Shown piece by piece: positions 1 to 8,551 of a DNA stretch of 46,414 nt (position 1 is its first letter; the number at the start of each line of letters is the position of its first letter). The position numbers and the translations under genes were made by a program. The notes beneath the pieces are model-generated. The model was not told the DNA's origin. It searched no databases and was given only the letters and a program-made list of their open reading frames with translations. The stretch lies in NCBI GenBank assembly GCA_021151685.1, contig JAGKWS010000032.1, forward strand, positions 1-46,414, in the 5' to 3' direction. The stretch comes from Chitinophagaceae bacterium (GTDB lineage Bacteria; Bacteroidota; Bacteroidia; Chitinophagales; Chitinophagaceae).

Positions 1-87
<87 letters not shown>

Positions 88-97
88 TATTCATTTG

Positions 98-131
98 AGC
101 GTCTCACAGAAATGTGAGACGCTTTTTTTTT
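98..131 (+). terminator. rRNA operon intrinsic terminator
   Basis: A perfect 11-bp stem (AGCGTCTCACA at 98-108, TGTGAGACGCT at 113-123) with a GAAA tetraloop runs straight into a nine-T tract. This is a textbook rho-independent terminator placed just after the 5S rRNA. Confidence 0.95.
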
Positions 132-189
132 GTGCTTGTACGAGCTGGAATACGGGATTCCGTCGGGGCGGGTTCGGGGGATAGCCGGG

Positions 190-234
190 ATATTCATTTG
201 AGTGCCTTACTGAGATGTGGGGCTCTTTTTGTGC
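190..234 (+). repeat. Decayed second copy of the 5S downstream segment and terminator
   Basis: Bases 190-202 (ATATTCATTTGAG) exactly repeat 87-99. The following bases keep the layout of the functional terminator: a GTGCCTTAC / GTGGGGCTC remnant stem, TTTTT and GTGC. The hairpin has drifted and is weak. It looks like a duplicated, decayed piece of the rRNA operon end rather than an independent terminator. Confidence 0.6.
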
Positions 235-307
235 CAATGCTTGCAATTGAACGATTTAGCACTGGTAGATAGGCATAGACTTTGGCTTTATACACTTATG
301 GGTAAAT

Positions 308-338
308 GAAAAGGACCAACACATGGTCGGTCCTTTTC
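308..338 (-). terminator. Terminator hairpin downstream of parE
   Basis: A 10-bp perfect inverted repeat (GAAAAGGACC at 308-317, GGTCCTTTTC at 329-338) lies 23 bases past the parE stop codon. The run of T on the minus strand is inside the distal arm of the stem. It separates parE from the rRNA operon and may act on both strands. Confidence 0.7.
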
Positions 339-361
339 CTATCAAATTGTAGTTATTTGCC

Positions 362-2269
362 TTATGCAGTAGCGTTCTCTAACTCTACGCCCAGTTCTTC
401 CGGTATGTCTTTTTCTACTCGTAGGTTATTGATAATAAACTGTTGTCTGTCTGGTGTGTTTTTACCCATATAGTATTCCAATAGTTTTTGTATCTGTGCA
501 TCCTGACTGAGCATTACAGGGTCCTTTTTTATGTCTTCGCCAATGAATTGGGCAAACTCTTCCGGACTTATCTCACCCAATCCTTTGAACCGGGTTATTT
601 CAGCCTTGGCACCTATATGTTGTATGGCTTTTTGCCGCTCTTCGTCGGTATAGCAATAGAATGTTTTTTGTTTATTGCGTACCCTGAATAATGGTGTCTG
701 TAGTATATATATATGGTTGCCTCTTACCAAATCGGGGAAGAATTGCAAGAAGAAGGTCATAATCAGTAACCTGATGTGCATACCATCTACGTCGGCATCG
801 GTGGCTATTACTATGTTGTTGTATCGCAATCCGTCTAAACCTTCTTCTATGTTCAGCGCGTGTTGCAGCAGGTTGAATTCTTCATTTTCATAAACCACCT
901 TTTTTGTCAACCCATAACAGTTCAGTGGTTTACCCCGTAGGCTGAATACGGCCTGTGTTTCCACACTACGGCTCTTGGTAATGCTTCCACTGGCACTATC
1001 TCCCTCGGTAATGAATATGGTAGATTCTAATTGCTTTTGTTGGTACTCGTCTTTGTTTTTTGCGGGTGGTTCTTCGTTCAGGTGTATGCGACAGTCTCGC
1101 AGCTTTTTGTTGTGCAGGTTTGCCTTTTTAGCCCTTTCATTAGCCAGTTTTCGTATGCCTGTCAGTTCTTTTCTTTCTCTTTCGCTTTGCTCTATACGTT
1201 TCTTTAGTGCTTCGGCAATGTTGGCATTTTTGTGTAGAAAGTTATCTAATTCTTTACCCAGAAACTCGGCTACAAATGCCTTCATTGATGGGCCACCTTC
1301 GAAGACAAACTGAGAACCCAACTTGGTTTTGGTCTGCGATTCAAAGACTGGTTCTTGCACTCTTACCGATATGGCGGCACATATACTTTGCCTGATGTCT
1401 GATGCATCGTAGTCTTTCTTGTAAAATTCTCTGATAGTCTTTACAAATGCCTCGCGGAAGGCAGCCTGATGGGTACCGCCCTGCGTGGTATGCTGGCCAT
1501 TCACAAACGAATATATATCCTCGCCATAGTCGCCGGTGTGGGTAATGGCTACTTCTATATCTGTTCCCTTCAGGTGTATGATTGGGTAGCGCAGATTGTC
1601 AGGGTTTGTTTTTCTGTTCAACAGATCCAGCAATCCGTTCTTAGATACAAAGTTTCTACCATTAAAATGTATCAACAGGCCAGCATTCAGAAAGCAGTAG
1701 TTCCAAACCTGATTTTCGAGGTACTCGTGTATAAAGTGGTAGTTTCTGAAGATGGTATCATCTGGTTTGAAAACTACCAGTGTACCATTGTTTTCGGTGG
1801 TATCTGTTTCGGGGTATTCTTTTGTGAGGATACCACGCGAAAACTCGGCCGATTTCATACGGCCATCACGGAACGATGAAACCTTGAAGTTTGTACTTAG
1901 TGCGTTTACCGCCTTGGTACCCACACCATTCAGCCCCACCGATTTCTGGAATGCCTTGCTATCGTACTTGGCTCCTGTATTTATCTTGCTTACTACATCT
2001 ACTACCTTGCCCAGAGGGATGCCACGGCCATAATCGCGCACGGTTACCTGTCCGTCGTTTACATGCAGTTCCACACGTTTGCCCTGGCCCATTGCAAACT
2101 CGTCTATGCAGTTATCTACTACTTCTTTTACCAAGACGTATATACCATCATCTACACTACTGCCATCGCCCAGTTTGCCAATATACATACCTGGGCGCAG
2201 GCGTATGTGTTCCCGCCAGTCCAGCGATTTAATACTGTCTTCGTTATATTGTGGAATCAGTTCGGCCAT
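362..2269 (-). CDS. parE: DNA topoisomerase IV subunit B (ParE)
   Basis: 635 aa, full length for the type II topoisomerase B subunit. The N-terminal GHKL ATPase opens with a REHIRLRPGMYIG segment, then EVVDNCIDE (the Mg-binding Asn and catalytic Glu region) and GRGIPLG. The transducer region contains QTKTKLGS. The Toprim domain has EGDSASGS near residue 420 and DADVDGMHI near 491, the acidic residues that hold the metals for strand cleavage together with ParC. In Bacteroidota the SLDWREHIRLRPGMYIG start and the ~620-640 aa length point to ParE rather than GyrB. It decatenates daughter chromosomes in the cytoplasm. parC is not in the window. A possible -7 element (TAGGTTTG, 2366-2359) lies about 90 bases upstream. 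The GyrB/ParE distinction rests on similarity by eye. Confidence 0.93.
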   Translation of the reverse strand: MAELIPQYNEDSIKSLDWREHIRLRPGMYIGKLGDGSSVDDGIYVLVKEVVDNCIDEFAMGQGKRVELHVNDGQVTVRDYGRGIPLGKVVDVVSKINTGAKYDSKAFQKSVGLNGVGTKAVNALSTNFKVSSFRDGRMKSAEFSRGILTKEYPETDTTENNGTLVVFKPDDTIFRNYHFIHEYLENQVWNYCFLNAGLLIHFNGRNFVSKNGLLDLLNRKTNPDNLRYPIIHLKGTDIEVAITHTGDYGEDIYSFVNGQHTTQGGTHQAAFREAFVKTIREFYKKDYDASDIRQSICAAISVRVQEPVFESQTKTKLGSQFVFEGGPSMKAFVAEFLGKELDNFLHKNANIAEALKKRIEQSERERKELTGIRKLANERAKKANLHNKKLRDCRIHLNEEPPAKNKDEYQQKQLESTIFITEGDSASGSITKSRSVETQAVFSLRGKPLNCYGLTKKVVYENEEFNLLQHALNIEEGLDGLRYNNIVIATDADVDGMHIRLLIMTFFLQFFPDLVRGNHIYILQTPLFRVRNKQKTFYCYTDEERQKAIQHIGAKAEITRFKGLGEISPEEFAQFIGEDIKKDPVMLSQDAQIQKLLEYYMGKNTPDRQQFIINNLRVEKDIPEELGVELENATA

Positions 2270-2383
2270 ATTTCTATCCTCGTCTTAATGCTTTGTGTTA
2301 CACGCTCTTATTAGTTGGCAGTGTCTTTTACAAAAATCATCAAAATAGGGGGGATTGCCAAACCTACGTATGGTTTTGGTAGT

Positions 2384-2833
2384 TTATAGTATGTATTGCG
2401 GCAAAGATGGCAACCATACTATGGCTGTGGGGTTGGCTGCATCGGCACAAAAGGTGGTATGCCCGTTTGTCATTAACCAGTAGGGGCATTGCAGGTGGTT
2501 GTGATAGGTAATAACTTGCCATAGCACTTCCTGATTTATTGGTACGTCTGGCCGCTTACATTCTATCAGCAACCAGGGTTGGTGGTCTTTATTGTACACT
2601 ACTATGTCGTAGCGTTTGTGCATACCGGTTACTTCTATTGTCTTTTCTACAGCAACCCGGCCTATAGGGTATTGCAGCGTTCGGGTTATGTATTGCAGTA
2701 TGTGTTGTCGTACGTGTTCCTCGGGCGTAAAGGCTACCCATTTACGCCGAACCGGGTCGAAAATTTCGGGTGTACCATTGTTATTGGTACGTACCCTCAG
2801 ATCCCGACCCGGTGGTGGTAGCTCAATGTTCAT
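2384..2833 (-). CDS. HsdR_N-like stand-alone PD-(D/E)xK nuclease-fold protein
   Basis: 149 aa. The C-terminal half shows a PD-(D/E)xK nuclease core: Glu63, Asp76 in RYDIVVY, then Glu91-Cys-Lys93 in LLIECKRP. A QxxxY motif follows (Gln106 to Tyr110), a hallmark of the type I restriction HsdR nuclease domain. There is no helicase domain and there are no hsdM/hsdS genes nearby, so this is not a restriction system. Small single-domain members are common housekeeping-like proteins in Bacteroidota with no known role. It is the last gene of a minus-strand operon, 15 bases after the glycosyltransferase fusion. All catalytic residues are present, so activity is plausible but untested. Confidence 0.85.
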   Translation of the reverse strand: MNIELPPPGRDLRVRTNNNGTPEIFDPVRRKWVAFTPEEHVRQHILQYITRTLQYPIGRVAVEKTIEVTGMHKRYDIVVYNKDHQPWLLIECKRPDVPINQEVLWQVITYHNHLQCPYWLMTNGHTTFCADAANPTAIVWLPSLPQYIL

Positions 2834-2848
2834 TGTAGCCTTGTTATT

Positions 2849-5800
2849 TTATTCTCCTTCTTGTTGGGGAAAGTATTTGCTGGCTTTTGTGCTATACTCT
2901 TCGGCACGGCCCATGTCTTTTGTTTGTTGTGCCAGTTGCATACCCAGCCGGTAGGCCTGGTCGTTGTATGGGTCGGCAGCTATAGACAAGTCAATCTCAT
3001 TGAATGCAGCATTGGCATTGCCCATAGAGGCATATATATATGCCTGAAAGAAGTGGCTTGTAGTAGCACTATATGGCTCCATACGTTTGTAGAGGGCTAT
3101 GGCACTATCGGGTTTTTGCATCTTTAGCAGTATGGTGCCAACGGCCTGATTCACATTCATATCGGCAGGGTTTTTGCGCAATGCCTGATACCCTGCATAC
3201 AATGCCGAATCGTTCTTGCCTTCGGCCTCATAGATGCGCAGCAGTTCGCCCCAAACAACCTCGTTGCCGGGGTATTCTTTTACCGCCTCCAGAAACATAG
3301 CCTTGGCCTCTTCGTAGCGTTTTTCCTTCATCAGGTTCAGGCCGGCCATGTCTTTTTTTGTTTTCCTTTTCAGTACTACGGCAATCGGCACACCATCTAC
3401 TGTTACGGTGTGTATCGTCTCTTCGGGTGGCCAGTTGCCGCTCTTCAATACTGCTGCATCTATGAACCTCGAGAAACCAATATAATAGTCCCAATCGCGG
3501 CTATAACGGTTGTTGTAGTTGGCATAAATAACATCGGGCTCAAATGCATTTTTGAAATCGGGATGATCTTTGGCAAATTGTTGGTATGCTTCATTACGCT
3601 CGAAATGTGCAAATCGTTCATACTCATCCTGATATTGCTTCGGAAGGTTTTTCTGATTTTCCTGATACAGGGCTGCTACCAAAGGGAAGGTAGTGCTGGT
3701 GCCAATAGTAATTTTCCGGCCTTTTACAGGTTCGTTTTTCATTAGCCATTCGGCCGCTTCTTTAATGCCGGTCATGTAGTAGTCCGTTTCGTATTTGCCA
3801 TACATGCCTTTCAGCCCGCCAGCTATTTCGTTGTAGTAGAGCGACTCGTAAGGGTGGTTGGCAATAGCAAATCTTGCCGGTAACGCTATACCCGCAAGTA
3901 CCAGTGCCACACCAGCCCATTTCAGCCCTTTGTTGGCCGATGCCATCAGCATATTCCAGCCCATGGCTGCAACCACAACCAGCGGTGGATAGATGAACAG
4001 GAAGTGTCTCCAGCCATCGTACAAAGACGAGTGTTTGTGTACTGCATACGCAACCGGAAATACAATGGTAAACACTACGAACAAAGCAAAAATAAACTGT
4101 TGTTTATTGACTTTGAACATATTGGCAATGGCACCCAACCCCATAGCCGAACCTATGAGCACTATGATGGGGGCAGTATACAGTATGTATTTTGGTATGT
4201 AGAACCATGGTATCTGGTTACTGAGAATCTTACTGCCATCGTACAACATGCCTATGTTCACAAAGAAGTTCGACATGATTTTTAATGCTTCCAGCGGTTT
4301 TCCTACAATGTCGGGGTGGGCATAGGGCCAAAACAATACCGCTATCAGGTAGCCGGCTACCGATACTATGGCAAATTGTTTGATGATTCTGCCACTAAAT
4401 GCGGTTTTGAGCTGGCCCATAAATGCCGCATAACAAACTATAAACAACAGCAGATAGGCTATGAGCAGGAAACCGCCAATACGCACACCCATTGCCCAGC
4501 CAATACCAGCTATAAGACCAATAATGTCGCGTACAGATGGTTTGGGCAAAGATTTGAGATAGGAGAGTATGAAATATATACCCGCTGTATAACCTACCGA
4601 GAAGGGAATGTCCTTTGGGTTGGCAAAGTTATGACCGAACCAGCTTGGCGAGAACACCAGAAACAGCATGGTAACCAATGCGCCACCCCAACCGGTGAAC
4701 ATACGTGCCAGTTTGCCTGCAAAGATGATACCAATAGCACCTACCAACGCATTCATAAAGTGCATGGTGGTATAGTGGTCCCATGGGTGGAAAAGGTGGA
4801 ACACTGCGGCGGTTATGAAGTCGAACACACCACCATAGTACTGTATACCGGTTGTGGTAGTTACTGCTTCGGTATCGCCATTGAAGAAATAGTTGTAAAT
4901 GCTGTTGCCGTAGTCGAAATGCCAGTGTTCGTCGCCGGTTACGGCATAACTGAAGCTCATGGCCGGCATAACAATAAGCAGTAACAGCGACAGGATGCTG
5001 AAAGCCGCCCTGCCACGTACCCGTGCCTTATAATCGGCAGGGGCATTTGCCGACAATGTAAATGGATGACGAAATGTATTGAACAACCATGTACGTAACG
5101 AAATGGTAAGCACCCCGAAGAACATCTTAATGGAGTCCATTACCACATTCACCTTACTCTCTGGCATGTTGACCCATGTTACCGGCATTTCTACAATGCG
5201 TATGCCTGTCAGGTCGGCCTGATAAAGGAGTTCTACATCATGCGCCCAACCTGTGCTTTGCATATTGCCAAAAAGGTCTTTGGCTACATTGGCCGGGTAT
5301 AGCTTAAAGCCACACTGTGTATCGGTAAGGTTGAGTGTAGTAAACATTTGTACCACACCGTTGAAAATGCCTCCTATAAACCGACGACTTTTTAGTGCCT
5401 GCACATCGCCATCCTGATGTTTGCGCGAGCCAATATGTACCGCTTCGCTACCATCAAACAAATTCTTATCCCTTTTCTCCCATGCCAGCAAATCTGTTGG
5501 TTTGGTAGACATATCTGCGTCCAGTGTCAGAATGTAGTCTCCTGTAGCGGCGGCTACACCCATCTTTAATGCAGCACCCTTACCGCCGTTGGCGGGCATG
5601 CGCAGCAGCGTTACTTTTTCTTTGAGGTGTGTGTATTCTTTGCCCAGCAATTGGCCTATTTTTTCGGCTGTATCGTCCTTGCTGCCATCGTCTACTACTA
5701 CTACCTGGTACCGGCCGGGCCATTTGGTATGAAAGTCGGCAATGCCCTGTAGCATGATGCCCACTCTTGCAGACTCGTTGTAGCAGGGAATGACCAACGA

Positions 5801-5866
5801 TAAAAGGATATCCTTGCTGCCGGCATGGTTGGTAGGGGCGGGTTGTGAAGGTTTCATGTTCTTCAT
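2849..5866 (-). CDS. Fusion: polyprenyl-phosphate sugar synthase (GT2) + GT39-like membrane transferase + TPR
   Basis: 1005 aa. Residues ~20-250 form a GT2, DPM1-like domain: SLVIPCYNE at the start, VVVDDGS, the DxD-type LTLDADMS, then TDTQCGFKLY and a W(N)MPESKVN segment, typical of enzymes that load a sugar on a polyprenyl phosphate. Residues ~290-720 are a multi-pass membrane domain resembling GT39/ArnT transferases: an acidic DEHWH in the first periplasmic loop after membrane segment 1, about ten hydrophobic segments, and SSLYDGWRHFLF. Residues ~860-1000 are TPR-like repeats. The chain would both make a lipid-linked sugar and transfer it outside the membrane. The acceptor (protein or lipid) is unknown. 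It lies 13 bases after the methyltransferase gene and is co-transcribed. Most systems encode these two steps in separate genes. The domain calls are firm, the substrate is inference. Confidence 0.88.
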   Translation of the reverse strand: MKNMKPSQPAPTNHAGSKDILLSLVIPCYNESARVGIMLQGIADFHTKWPGRYQVVVVDDGSKDDTAEKIGQLLGKEYTHLKEKVTLLRMPANGGKGAALKMGVAAATGDYILTLDADMSTKPTDLLAWEKRDKNLFDGSEAVHIGSRKHQDGDVQALKSRRFIGGIFNGVVQMFTTLNLTDTQCGFKLYPANVAKDLFGNMQSTGWAHDVELLYQADLTGIRIVEMPVTWVNMPESKVNVVMDSIKMFFGVLTISLRTWLFNTFRHPFTLSANAPADYKARVRGRAAFSILSLLLLIVMPAMSFSYAVTGDEHWHFDYGNSIYNYFFNGDTEAVTTTTGIQYYGGVFDFITAAVFHLFHPWDHYTTMHFMNALVGAIGIIFAGKLARMFTGWGGALVTMLFLVFSPSWFGHNFANPKDIPFSVGYTAGIYFILSYLKSLPKPSVRDIIGLIAGIGWAMGVRIGGFLLIAYLLLFIVCYAAFMGQLKTAFSGRIIKQFAIVSVAGYLIAVLFWPYAHPDIVGKPLEALKIMSNFFVNIGMLYDGSKILSNQIPWFYIPKYILYTAPIIVLIGSAMGLGAIANMFKVNKQQFIFALFVVFTIVFPVAYAVHKHSSLYDGWRHFLFIYPPLVVVAAMGWNMLMASANKGLKWAGVALVLAGIALPARFAIANHPYESLYYNEIAGGLKGMYGKYETDYYMTGIKEAAEWLMKNEPVKGRKITIGTSTTFPLVAALYQENQKNLPKQYQDEYERFAHFERNEAYQQFAKDHPDFKNAFEPDVIYANYNNRYSRDWDYYIGFSRFIDAAVLKSGNWPPEETIHTVTVDGVPIAVVLKRKTKKDMAGLNLMKEKRYEEAKAMFLEAVKEYPGNEVVWGELLRIYEAEGKNDSALYAGYQALRKNPADMNVNQAVGTILLKMQKPDSAIALYKRMEPYSATTSHFFQAYIYASMGNANAAFNEIDLSIAADPYNDQAYRLGMQLAQQTKDMGRAEEYSTKASKYFPQQEGE

Positions 5867-5879
5867 TTACTTACAGAGA

Positions 5880-6584
5880 TCATTTATTCAGGTAGCCAAT
5901 ATATACCCAGTCGCCCTGTACATCGGTACAGGTATTCTTTTCTATATGTATTTCTTTTTGCAGGTAAGATGCAATAGGGTAGAAGTTGAGGTGAAGGTCC
6001 ATTGTATAATAGAAGTAACGCTGGCAGGGCACTACAATTATCAGTTGTTTGCGGGCTACCCGTTTCAGTTCGGCAATGGCCGATGGCACCTCGCGCAGGT
6101 GCTCTATGGTATGCGTACAGGTAACCACGTCAAAAGCATTGTCTTCAAACGGCAGTTTATAGACAGAACCTTTTTGGTAAGCAGCCTTTTGCAGGGTGGG
6201 TATGTTGTCGTACAGGTCGCAACCGGTAAGTTGTATGCCCGGATTCCTTTCGCCAATAGTGTTTAGCAGGAAGCCACGGCCACAGCCCACATCCAGCAGG
6301 TTGCGGGCATTTTTGTCTATCTGGCTTATGAGGTAGTCTACACTGGGCATGTTCATGTCGGTAGGGCGGGTATAGGCCACACTTTCTACCGTACGGTACA
6401 TCTCTGAAAATTCCTCTTCGGTCATTTCATACGCCAGCTTTTTCAGGTCCATGTACAAGTCTATGTTCTTGCCCTTGAACCAGTAGTAGAAAAAGGGCCA
6501 TGTGAACCATCGCGAATCTCTGATGGCTGTAGGCAGCCAGTTGTCCATCATATACCTGACGGAGTTGGTTATAGAACGATTCAT
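5880..6584 (-). CDS. Class I SAM-dependent methyltransferase (Methyltransf_11 type)
   Basis: 234 aa. Motif I is LLDVGCGRGFLL near residues 97-108. The acidic end of strand beta-2 follows (LTGCDLYD), and the motif IV/post-region is VTCTHTIEHLREV. The fold is a cytoplasmic Rossmann methyltransferase of the UbiE/Methyltransf_11 kind. The substrate is not readable. It is the first gene of the minus-strand operon with the glycosyltransferase fusion, which suggests methylation of a glycan, polyprenyl or lipid intermediate (inference). Its promoter overlaps the divergent promoter of the next methyltransferase. Confidence 0.85.
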   Translation of the reverse strand: MNRSITNSVRYMMDNWLPTAIRDSRWFTWPFFYYWFKGKNIDLYMDLKKLAYEMTEEEFSEMYRTVESVAYTRPTDMNMPSVDYLISQIDKNARNLLDVGCGRGFLLNTIGERNPGIQLTGCDLYDNIPTLQKAAYQKGSVYKLPFEDNAFDVVTCTHTIEHLREVPSAIAELKRVARKQLIIVVPCQRYFYYTMDLHLNFYPIASYLQKEIHIEKNTCTDVQGDWVYIGYLNK

Positions 6585-6648
6585 CTGAACGTATAAATAC
6601 CAGGCGGCAATAGCTGCAGCCCGTTATGATGATATATTTAGTGAGAAT

Positions 6649-6656
6649 CAAAAGTA
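6649..6656 (-). promoter_or_regulatory. -7 promoter element for the minus-strand methyltransferase/glycosyltransferase operon
   Basis: On the minus strand this reads TACTTTTG, a full match to the Bacteroidota -7 consensus TAnnTTTG. No clear -33 TTTG is seen at the usual spacing. Expected transcription start is near 6642, giving a leader of about 58 bases. Confidence 0.5.
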
Positions 6657-6667
6657 ATTAAATTTAC

Positions 6668-6675
6668 TAAATTTG
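6668..6675 (+). promoter_or_regulatory. -7 promoter element for the plus-strand methyltransferase gene
   Basis: TAAATTTG matches TAnnTTTG exactly and lies 25 bases before the ATG at 6701, so the leader would be about 20 bases. It is only 11 bases from the -7 element of the opposite operon, so the two promoters share the same DNA and may exclude each other. Confidence 0.5.
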
Positions 6676-6700
6676 CCGCTACACCCATAAATGCAGCTTA

Positions 6701-7426
6701 ATGGACTTAAAAGAATTGGAAAACGGTATAAACCCTGATGTACACTGGTATTACCAAAGTAAAATATTACCCCTGATAGCCTACACTAAAAAAGTGATTG
6801 CTGCAAACGCTCCGGTAACTATAGTAGATGTGGGTTCGGGCTCGGGTTTTTTTGCCATTACGCTGGAGCGGGAATTCAAAGATAAAATAGCCAAGGTATA
6901 CTTGGTAGACATCAATTATACGAAAGAGGAAATTGAGGCTACAAAGGGTGCCAAAATAGAAAAAACGTTAAGTATACCTTCCCGAATAGAGAATGGGCTG
7001 GTGATATTGATGGATGTACTGGAGCATTTGGAGGATGACCTGAAAATGCTGAATAACATTAAGGCCAATTGTGTGGGTAACACCAACAGGTTCTTCATTA
7101 CCGTTCCTGCCTTTTATTCGTTGTGGAGTGGGCACGATGACTATCTGGGGCACTACCGGCGTTACCGCATTGGCACACTGGATGCTGTGCTGAATAAAGC
7201 CAAATATAGTATAGAAAACACTTGTTATTTGTATGGTAGTTTGTTTCCCATGATATGGGCAGCACGCAAGTTCAATAATATTTTCAAGCGCAGGTCTGAA
7301 TCTAACATGCGTCCATTCAATCCTATAACCAATAAGATTTTGTTGGGCATAACCTCTGCCGAAATGCCGTTTACCACAGCCAACAAGGTATTTGGGGTAA
7401 CGTGTTGCTCTTACGGTAAGATATAA
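6701..7426 (+). CDS. Class I SAM-dependent methyltransferase
   Basis: 241 aa. Motif I is IVDVGSGSGFFAI at about residues 41-53. The beta-2 acidic position is in YLVDINY, and the motif IV region is ILMDVLEHLEDDL. The SLWSGHDDYLGHYRRY stretch is typical of Bacteroidota/Cyanobacteria glycan-locus methyltransferases of the Methyltransf_23 type; methyl acceptor unknown. It is divergently transcribed from the methyltransferase/glycosyltransferase operon and lies 150 bases before the desaturase. A lipid or glycan target is inferred from context. Confidence 0.85.
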   Translation: MDLKELENGINPDVHWYYQSKILPLIAYTKKVIAANAPVTIVDVGSGSGFFAITLEREFKDKIAKVYLVDINYTKEEIEATKGAKIEKTLSIPSRIENGLVILMDVLEHLEDDLKMLNNIKANCVGNTNRFFITVPAFYSLWSGHDDYLGHYRRYRIGTLDAVLNKAKYSIENTCYLYGSLFPMIWAARKFNNIFKRRSESNMRPFNPITNKILLGITSAEMPFTTANKVFGVTCCSYGKI

Positions 7427-7527
7427 ACAGAATTGAATTGTATTGTATTCTTTTTGCGTAACAGGGTGTAGATGATGATTCTCGTCAAATAATGAGCTGA
7501 AGGAACATATGTATGTATGTTTTTGCG

Positions 7528-7535
7528 TATTTTTG
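7528..7535 (+). promoter_or_regulatory. Putative -7 element for desaturase operon
   Basis: TATTTTTG fits TAnnTTTG and lies about 40 bases before the desaturase ATG. No convincing -33 element was seen at N19, so support is limited to the -7 match and position. Confidence 0.4.
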
Positions 7536-7576
7536 TGATGTAGTCTTTAATATAAAAGCATTTTAGATATCAGACG

Positions 7577-8545
7577 ATGGAACCTTTATTTTCAGAACTT
7601 GTAAAAAAGAGCCACCTTACAGACAGTAAAGGACAATCTTATAAACAATTCAAGGCGAGCCTGAAGCCCAAATACGCACAGGTTTGGTTCGAGATATTTA
7701 TAGGATATGGTTTGCAGATAGCTACTTTGGCAGGTGTGGCATATATGCAGCAGCATTACCCTTCGTGGTTTTGGCTTACTATTCCACTGGGGGCAGTGCT
7801 TACAGGGTACTGGTTTGCTTTTATCCATCTCTACATTCACGAGGCATCGCATTATAACATTGCCCCCGATAAAAAGATGAACGACCTGTTGGCCGATATT
7901 TTTATTGGGTTGATAGCTGGTTTGCACATCAAGTTTTACCGTGTTATTCATTTCGATCATCACAGGTACCTTGGTACCACGCGCGATACGGAGAATACCT
8001 ACTTTGAGCCGCTCAACTGGCGTTTCATCATAGAATCTCTCACGGGTATACGTGTGTTCAGGGTTGTGGCCGAGCGCAATAAAGTTGTACAGGCGGTGGA
8101 AGGGCTTAATCCCGAAATAATTCGCACTAATAAAAGAATGACCATTGCCGGGGCACTCCTCAATCTTAGCATTCTTACAGCCCTTGTAGCCGCTGGTTAC
8201 TGGCAGGTAGCCATAACATGGGCCGCGGCCATAGGGGTTATGTTTCCGTTTTTTTTGTCTCTGCGCCAGTTGTTAGAGCACCGTAGCGAATATGCCAAGG
8301 CCAATGTAGACTATACAAAGGAAAATCAGGGGGAAACCAACCGTATGTTTGGTGTTGGGCCTATTGCTTCTACACTGGGTAGCGCAGGTTTTAACCGTCA
8401 TTTGCTGCATCATTGGGACCCTTCAGTTTCTTGTACTCGCTTGGGTGATTTAGAAGAGTACCTGCGCGATACAGAGCTTGCCCAAGATATGGCCAAGACA
8501 AATACCAATTATTTCAGTACCTTCATGCGGCTGTTTAACAAATAG
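7577..8545 (+). CDS. Fatty acid desaturase family membrane protein
   Basis: 322 aa. It has the three histidine clusters of membrane di-iron desaturases: His88-x3-His92 (HEASH), His125-x2-His128-His129 (HFDHH) and His275-x2-His278-His279 (HLLHH), plus an extra His in QLLEH near 235. Hydrophobic pairs lie near residues 45-85, 105-120 and 190-230. The family inserts a double bond or hydroxyl into an acyl chain or carotenoid-like lipid at the inner membrane, using O2 and an electron donor. No ferredoxin or reductase gene is adjacent. The next gene follows after only 6 bases, so a methyltransferase and the desaturase are probably translated from one message. The exact substrate cannot be told. Confidence 0.88.
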   Translation: MEPLFSELVKKSHLTDSKGQSYKQFKASLKPKYAQVWFEIFIGYGLQIATLAGVAYMQQHYPSWFWLTIPLGAVLTGYWFAFIHLYIHEASHYNIAPDKKMNDLLADIFIGLIAGLHIKFYRVIHFDHHRYLGTTRDTENTYFEPLNWRFIIESLTGIRVFRVVAERNKVVQAVEGLNPEIIRTNKRMTIAGALLNLSILTALVAAGYWQVAITWAAAIGVMFPFFLSLRQLLEHRSEYAKANVDYTKENQGETNRMFGVGPIASTLGSAGFNRHLLHHWDPSVSCTRLGDLEEYLRDTELAQDMAKTNTNYFSTFMRLFNK

Positions 8546-8551
8546 ATCAAA

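Noticed and set aside
2384..2833. Type I restriction-modification system
   Set aside because: Only the N-terminal nuclease fold exists; no HsdR helicase, HsdM or HsdS is present.
4316..4984. 222-aa open frame opposite the glycosyltransferase fusion
   Set aside because: Lies within the membrane domain gene and has no features of its own.
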